A stretch of 9,518 nucleotides of DNA, taken from Nitrososphaeraceae archaeon (GTDB lineage Archaea; Thermoproteota; Nitrososphaeria; Nitrososphaerales; Nitrososphaeraceae). The notes under the pieces are model-generated. The model saw nothing but the letters and a program-made list of their open reading frames with translations. It did not search any database and was not told where the DNA came from. Shown here piece by piece: positions 6,303 through 9,518 of the stretch (its first letter is position 1; each line of letters begins with the position of its first letter). The position numbers and the translations under genes were made by a program. The stretch spans positions 1 through 9,518 of the forward strand of contig JAJNBK010000019.1 in the NCBI GenBank assembly GCA_021155845.1. The letters are read 5' to 3'.

Positions 6303-6320
6303 GTTGTATAGTATTACAAC
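6303..6320. repeat. dyad GTTGTA-6 nt-TACAAC
   Basis: A perfect 6-bp inverted repeat with a 6-nt spacer, about 120 bp upstream of the plus-strand gene start and inside the intergenic region. The form fits a dimeric regulator site, but it may be chance in AT-rich DNA. Confidence 0.3.
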
Positions 6321-6410
6321 CTGATCATTACGACATATATCATTACCAATATCAATAATAAAATAGTAAACCTACAGCAATCTTTCTTTACCCTTTCTAC
6401 ATTAGTTGTA

Positions 6411-6419
6411 TTTAATAAA
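6411..6419 (+). promoter_or_regulatory. TATA box for the 180-aa gene
   Basis: TTTAATAAA is centred 26 nt before the GTG at 6441, so transcription is predicted to begin at or next to the start codon (leaderless mRNA). No ribosome-binding site lies between them. Confidence 0.5.
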
Positions 6420-6427
6420 CCTACATT

Positions 6428-6440
6428 ATAAGAGTCTTAT
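6428..6440. promoter_or_regulatory. palindrome ATAAGA-G-TCTTAT at the predicted transcription start
   Basis: A perfect 13-base palindrome (6-bp arms around one base) fills the space between the TATA box and the GTG start of the 180-aa gene. A protein bound here would block TBP/TFB-RNA polymerase initiation, the usual position of archaeal repressor operators. The regulator is unknown. Inferred from position and symmetry only. Confidence 0.4.
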
Positions 6441-6983
6441 GTGGAGGTAAATTCTCTTCTTTACTCAGTAATAGAAGAAATAGGAAAAGAGAAAATTCAA
6501 ATCGATCTCACCTCAAACATTGGATTATCCAAAATGCACATAGACATGATAATCCAAAAATCTGTATCCAAATTACATTCATTCCCTGACGATGAAACGT
6601 TAGGCCTATTATGTGAGTCATTACTGCACTTCTTTCTTACTATTTGCACGCTGCCTTCTGAAAGGAAAATAAAGATTAATAATTTTACCATACTTGACCT
6701 TGTAATACCTAATCTACGAAATTTAAAAAAGTATCCTAATAGATCGCTTATTATTCAGGTGATAAAAAATAAAAATGAATTGAACAGAATCAAGCAAGTA
6801 GATGCTCTGCAACCCTATGAGAACAATATCTGGATTATCTCTGCCAGCCCATTTCAACAAAAATACAGAAATTACACTTTACATCATGGAGCGAAGTTGT
6901 ATAATTTTTCAGACATCCTGTTAGATATATATTTCTTTTTGAAAGACACCGGAGATAGGAGTTTTACCTTTTTACCTTCCTGA
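6441..6983 (+). CDS. hypothetical protein, 180 aa, possibly PD-(D/E)XK-nuclease-like
   Basis: Not firmly recognised. 180 aa, soluble, with no signal peptide, membrane segment or Cys cluster. Its layout resembles the restriction-endonuclease fold: a helix with Glu59 (LLCESLLHFF), then a beta hairpin with Asp86 (FTILDLVIP), then a strand with SLIIQVIKNK (Gln106, Lys109). It continues with an amphipathic helix containing IKQVDALQPY and a strand-helix-strand segment, WIISASPFQQ then HGAKLYNFSDIL, like the sorting segment at the end of many nuclease domains. The third motif is not a clean (D/E)xK, so the catalytic site may be degenerate or the resemblance accidental. GTG start at 6441 with a TATA box 26 nt upstream suggests a leaderless mRNA. 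Its 3' end overlaps the 3' end of the bioD pseudogene by 12 nt in convergent orientation. Confidence 0.65.
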   Translation: MEVNSLLYSVIEEIGKEKIQIDLTSNIGLSKMHIDMIIQKSVSKLHSFPDDETLGLLCESLLHFFLTICTLPSERKIKINNFTILDLVIPNLRNLKKYPNRSLIIQVIKNKNELNRIKQVDALQPYENNIWIISASPFQQKYRNYTLHHGAKLYNFSDILLDIYFFLKDTGDRSFTFLPS

Positions 6984-7559
6984 TATTATATCTATATTTA
7001 CACTTTTTTTAATCGATGATCCTATAGTTTTATACGTTAGTTCTTTAAGTCTAGGAATTACACACAAAACACGTACATTGCTCAATTCCTGAATGACTGA
7101 CACCAGTTTCTTCTCTACGACTCCGGGTCTCTGTGGCATTCCATTGATAATAACGCCTCGTATACTCAAGTCGTAATCTCTGCAAATTTTTATCGTAAGA
7201 AGTATATGATTAAGGGTACCTAGTCTAGAACTAGCAACAATGATAGTTGGTAACTTCAAATCTCTTGCGAGGTCAGCAACATATGCTTCGCTTGTCAATG
7301 GCACCATAATTCCTCCTACTCCTTCGACAATCATGAAGTCATGCTTTGAGCTAGGGGTGCTGCTGGCACCATATAAAAAAAAGGATTTATTTCTTGATCT
7401 GAGTCATGTACTTGAGCTGCCTTAGCCAAGATTGCAGCATCAGTTGATTTATATCTTTTTGAAAAGATTTTTTGAGCAGTGGCAAAGGGTTTCATCACAC
7501 CGACATCTATTCCCTTCCTTCGCATTTGTATCTGTTCCTGTTATAAATATACCAGCCAT
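6972..7559 (-). pseudogene. bioD: dethiobiotin synthetase, broken by two internal deletions
   Basis: BioD closes the ureido ring of dethiobiotin using ATP and CO2. Three pieces are readable in order. (a) The true N-terminus, ATG at 7559: MAGIFITGTDTN. (b) In a different frame from 7525: RRKGIDVGVMKPFATAQ to NPFFYMVPAAP. (c) Back in the first frame from about 7350: SSKHDFMIVEGVGGIMVPL through DLKLPTIIVASSRLGTLNHI to the stop at 6972. Between (a) and (b) about 13-15 codons that carry the P-loop (VGKT) are absent. Between (b) and (c) about 20-25 codons are absent. Both gaps shift the frame, and reading from the ATG hits a TAA near 7450. Intact BioD is about 220-240 aa. Without the P-loop no fragment should be active. 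A TATA-like TATAAT (7581-7586, minus) still sits about 25 nt before the ATG. Confidence 0.88.
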
Positions 7560-7594
7560 ACAAATATTACTAGATTGACTATTATAGCGTTTAA
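7560..7594. promoter_or_regulatory. 35-bp divergent bioD/bioA promoter region
   Basis: Only 35 bp separate the ATG of the bioD remnant (minus) from the TTG of bioA (plus). On the minus strand TATAAT (7581-7586) lies about 25 nt before bioD. On the plus strand AAATATTA (7562-7569) lies about 29 nt before bioA. No ribosome-binding site precedes either start. Both genes therefore look leaderless, with interleaved core promoters that would compete for TBP/TFB. Confidence 0.45.
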
Positions 7595-8932
7595 TTGAAA
7601 TTAGATGACGCGGATAAGAAATTCGTCTGGCACCCTTATACGCAGATGAAGGATTGGAGGAACTGCAATAACAAAGTAATCGTCCGTGGAAAAGGATTTC
7701 ACCTTATCGATGAGAGCGGCAAGAAGTATCTGGATGGAATAGCAAGTATGTGGTGTAATGTATGGGGCCACGGTAAAAATGAAGTAGTGGACAGAATGAC
7801 ACAACAGCTCCAAAATCTTCAACACTCTACACTATTTGGATTGGCTAATGCTCCTTCCATTGAACTGTCAAAAAAAATCTTGAAAATGGCAAAAGGAATG
7901 GATAAAGTATTTTATTCTGACAACGGTTCCACCGCTATTGAGGTCGCAATGAAAATGGCACTACAATACTGGAGTAACAAAGGAAAATATGAAAAAAAAA
8001 ATTTCATTTCATTAGAGCATGCATATCATGGCGATACGGTTGGAACTATGTCAGTAGGATATATCGCAAAATTCTTTGCAGCATATAAACCTCTTTTATT
8101 TAAGTCATACACAGTTCCTAGTCCTTTTTTCTATGAAAGTCAGTATAAGAATCGTTCAGACTTTGAACAAGATTGTCTTGAAAAGACAGAAAATCTTCTC
8201 AAGCGACACGCGTCGAAATGTTCCGCTCTTGTGATGGAAAGTGGAGCCCAGATAGCAGGAGGAGTAATAATTTATCCTGACGGTTATCAAAAAAAAATTT
8301 CTGAACTTTGTAAAAAATACGATGTTCTATTAATTCTAGATGAAATTGCGACCGGATTCGGAAGATTAGGAAATATGGCAGAATATATCTCACAAAGATC
8401 GATTCCCGATATTGCGTGTTTTGGGAAAGCGCTGACTGCGGGTTATTTTCCTCTTGCTGTCACTTTAACAACTGAAAGAATCTTCGATCAGTTTCTTGGA
8501 GAATATTTTCAAAATAAACAATTATTTCACGGACATACTTTTACTGGACATCCTGTTGGCTGCGCTGCTGCACTAGAGAATATCATTCTATATAAAAAAT
8601 GTAATTTAATTCAACATATTAAGGCAAATGGTAAATATCTAAAAAAACGCCTGCATGAATTCGAAAAATTCTCTATAGTTGCTGATATTCGGTATAAGGG
8701 ACTCCTAGCTGGTATTGAGTTAGCAAAAAATGGTAAGCCTATTCAAATCCTCAAGGATAAGACTAAAGTTAACTATTTTGTCACGAAGGAGTCATTAAAG
8801 ATGGGTGTCTTCTTGAGAGCTTTGGGAAATATAATGATTGTCATTCCACCTTTAGCGATTGACAGAAACAATCTAGGAATACTGCTGGATACCCAATTCA
8901 AATTATTGCAGAAAATAGAAGAAAGAGTCTGA
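7595..8932 (+). CDS. bioA: adenosylmethionine-8-amino-7-oxononanoate aminotransferase
   Basis: 445 aa, a full-length class III PLP aminotransferase. It transfers an amino group from S-adenosylmethionine to KAPA (7-keto-8-aminopelargonate), giving DAPA, the BioD substrate. Signs: VWHPYTQM (11-18) with the BioA Tyr; MWCNVWGHG (52-60); PLP-phosphate loop DNGSTAIEVAMK (109-120); AYHGDTVGT (143-151); the cofactor aspartate in LLILDEIATGFGR (Asp249); the Schiff-base lysine Lys278 in CFGKALTAGY; and HGHTFTGHPVGCAAALE. The start is TTG at 7595; there is no upstream Shine-Dalgarno, so it is probably leaderless. HPYTQM close to the N-terminus matches other BioA proteins and supports this start. No inactivating change is visible. 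The stop TGA directly abuts the opposing stop of the recombinase gene. Confidence 0.95.
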   Translation: MKLDDADKKFVWHPYTQMKDWRNCNNKVIVRGKGFHLIDESGKKYLDGIASMWCNVWGHGKNEVVDRMTQQLQNLQHSTLFGLANAPSIELSKKILKMAKGMDKVFYSDNGSTAIEVAMKMALQYWSNKGKYEKKNFISLEHAYHGDTVGTMSVGYIAKFFAAYKPLLFKSYTVPSPFFYESQYKNRSDFEQDCLEKTENLLKRHASKCSALVMESGAQIAGGVIIYPDGYQKKISELCKKYDVLLILDEIATGFGRLGNMAEYISQRSIPDIACFGKALTAGYFPLAVTLTTERIFDQFLGEYFQNKQLFHGHTFTGHPVGCAAALENIILYKKCNLIQHIKANGKYLKKRLHEFEKFSIVADIRYKGLLAGIELAKNGKPIQILKDKTKVNYFVTKESLKMGVFLRALGNIMIVIPPLAIDRNNLGILLDTQFKLLQKIEERV

Positions 8933-9518
8933 TCAAGTTTTGAAAGCTAATTGACGAAGTTCTTTATATAATGTTGCCTTTGAAATACCAAGACTTCTCG
9001 CTATTTTTGAGCGAGGCTGATTTTCTACTAGTAATTTGATTAAATTATCCTTATCCAATTTTTTTCGCGGCCTTCCGATGCCTTTGCCTCCCTCCTTTGC
9101 TCGTGCCATTCCGTCTTTTGTTCGCTGTACTAACATTTCTCGTTCTCTTTCTGCAACCCACGTAAGTATACCGATCATTAATTTTCTGATACTTGGCTCT
9201 GTAGTTTGCAGAAAAGATTCTCTGGGAGAGCATGAAATAAGAGGTGCATACTCTTCAATTGTTTTTACCGCATCAAGTGTATCCCAAAAAGTCCTACCTA
9301 CACGTGAAAGCTCATATACCAAGACGGCGTCGACAGCTGCAGTCTTGACAAGCTCCAATAGATCTCTGAATCCATAACGATCGATAGCTGGAATCTTCCC
9401 ACTGATCGCTGAGTCTTCGAAGAAGTCTAGAATTTGGTAATTATGTTCATAGGACCATTTTTGCAAAGCCATTTTTTGATTAAGCACTGTTTGTTCTTCA
9501 GTGCTTACTCGTAAATAT
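8933..9518 (-). CDS. small serine recombinase (resolvase/invertase family), 5' end outside window
   Basis: Site-specific recombinase. The frame runs to the right edge: YLRVSTEEQTVLNQKM (from 9517 down) is the classical N-terminal motif, and the catalytic serine is the codon at 9503-9505. The GTG at 9487 is therefore internal. Further signs: FFEDSAISGK; LVYELSRVGRTFWDTLDAV (conserved SRxxR active-site arginines); the long helix EREREMLVQRTKDGMARA; and a C-terminal DNA-binding tail GRPRKKLDKDNLIKLL, then SKIARSLGISKATLYKEL (helix-turn-helix). The helix-turn-helix at the C-terminus is the Hin/Tn3-resolvase layout, unlike IS607 TnpA, which has it at the N-terminus. No terminal repeats or transposase are seen, so its element is not defined. 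Only the first few residues are missing. Confidence 0.93.
   Translation of the reverse strand, partial: YLRVSTEEQTVLNQKMALQKWSYEHNYQILDFFEDSAISGKIPAIDRYGFRDLLELVKTAAVDAVLVYELSRVGRTFWDTLDAVKTIEEYAPLISCSPRESFLQTTEPSIRKLMIGILTWVAEREREMLVQRTKDGMARAKEGGKGIGRPRKKLDKDNLIKLLVENQPRSKIARSLGISKATLYKELRQLAFKT
9481..9507. repeat. perfect 9-bp inverted repeat with 9-nt spacer
   Basis: TAAGCACTG (9481-9489) and CAGTGCTTA (9499-9507) are exact reverse complements separated by TTTGTTCTT. The repeat lies within the 5' coding part of the recombinase and covers the catalytic serine codon. It can form a hairpin early in the mRNA. It could be a regulatory hairpin, a recombinase-related site or chance. Confidence 0.55.

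Larger units (their letters stand above)
5999..6440. other. 442-nt intergenic region between divergent genes
   Basis: A gene-free region separating the minus-strand operon from the plus-strand 180-aa gene. Its left part (6000-6200) is very AT-rich. A plus-strand open frame of 72 codons there (6013-6231) has a low-complexity Ile/Leu/Arg composition and is not supported as a gene. Around 6228-6371 the minus strand has a 47-codon open stretch ending LVGDDAYDMTPTAGSTIVMG and a few more residues, with no start codon at its beginning, which may be a gene remnant. A dyad GTTGTA-tagtat-TACAAC lies at 6303-6320. Promoter elements occur at both ends (about 6021-6046 on minus and 6411-6440 on plus). No tRNA or CRISPR is seen. 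Confidence 0.5.

Noticed and set aside
7331..7525. A separate 64-aa gene beginning MRRKGIDVGV
   Set aside because: It is the middle piece of bioD; the conserved N-terminus MAGIFITGTDTN lies just upstream in another frame and the C-terminal piece just downstream.
9036..9377. Plus-strand 113-codon frame opposite the recombinase
   Set aside because: Ser-rich antisense shadow of a well-supported serine recombinase.
8933..9518. IS607-type transposon
   Set aside because: The helix-turn-helix is C-terminal, not N-terminal, and no TnpB gene is visible in the window.

Overview
The window looks like a piece of an AT-rich archaeal chromosome, most likely from Thaumarchaeota/Nitrososphaeria. Support for this: archaeal-type ribosomal proteins in archaeal order (S4e, L5, zinc-ribbon S14, S8, L6); a tRNA-Asn with an intron in a bulge-helix-bulge context; a thiolase paired with a DUF35 zinc-ribbon protein; biotin genes like those of ammonia-oxidising archaea; and several genes with a TATA-like box about 25 nt upstream of the start codon, as expected for leaderless archaeal transcripts. 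The lineage is an inference from gene content, because no search could be run.

Layout. (1) 1-2012 (+): a tightly packed ribosomal block: partial rps4e, rpl5, rps14 (59 codons), rps8 and rpl6. (2) 2182-2287 (+): tRNA-Asn(GUU) with a 32-nt intron at a non-canonical position between tRNA positions 27 and 28, followed by about 170 nt rich in small inverted repeats. (3) 5998-2460 (-): five co-directional genes: sugar-1-phosphate nucleotidyltransferase, luciferase-like (F420/flavin) oxidoreductase, archaeal thiolase, DUF35 acyl-CoA-binding partner and an unrecognised 119-aa protein. The first four are almost contiguous and probably one operon. (4) 5999-6440: a 442-nt gene-free stretch with promoters at both ends, two dyads and a possible gene remnant. 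(5) 6441-6983 (+): an unrecognised 180-aa protein with a faint PD-(D/E)XK-nuclease-like pattern. (6) 6972-7559 (-): bioD broken by two internal deletions, one of which removed the ATP-binding P-loop. (7) 7595-8932 (+): an intact bioA reading away from bioD across a 35-bp gap. (8) 8933 to the right edge (-): a small serine recombinase (resolvase/invertase type), cut by the window edge just upstream of its catalytic serine.

How the genes work together. The ribosomal block encodes parts of both subunits. The thiolase-DUF35 pair should handle acyl-CoA substrates; its link to a nucleotidyltransferase and an LLM oxidoreductase is unexplained and is the most novel-looking gene arrangement here. BioA makes 7,8-diaminopelargonate, which BioD should convert to dethiobiotin. 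With bioD visibly disrupted, the pathway must be completed by another copy elsewhere, or biotin synthesis is decaying in this lineage. The neighbouring recombinase marks the right end as a possible site of rearrangement.
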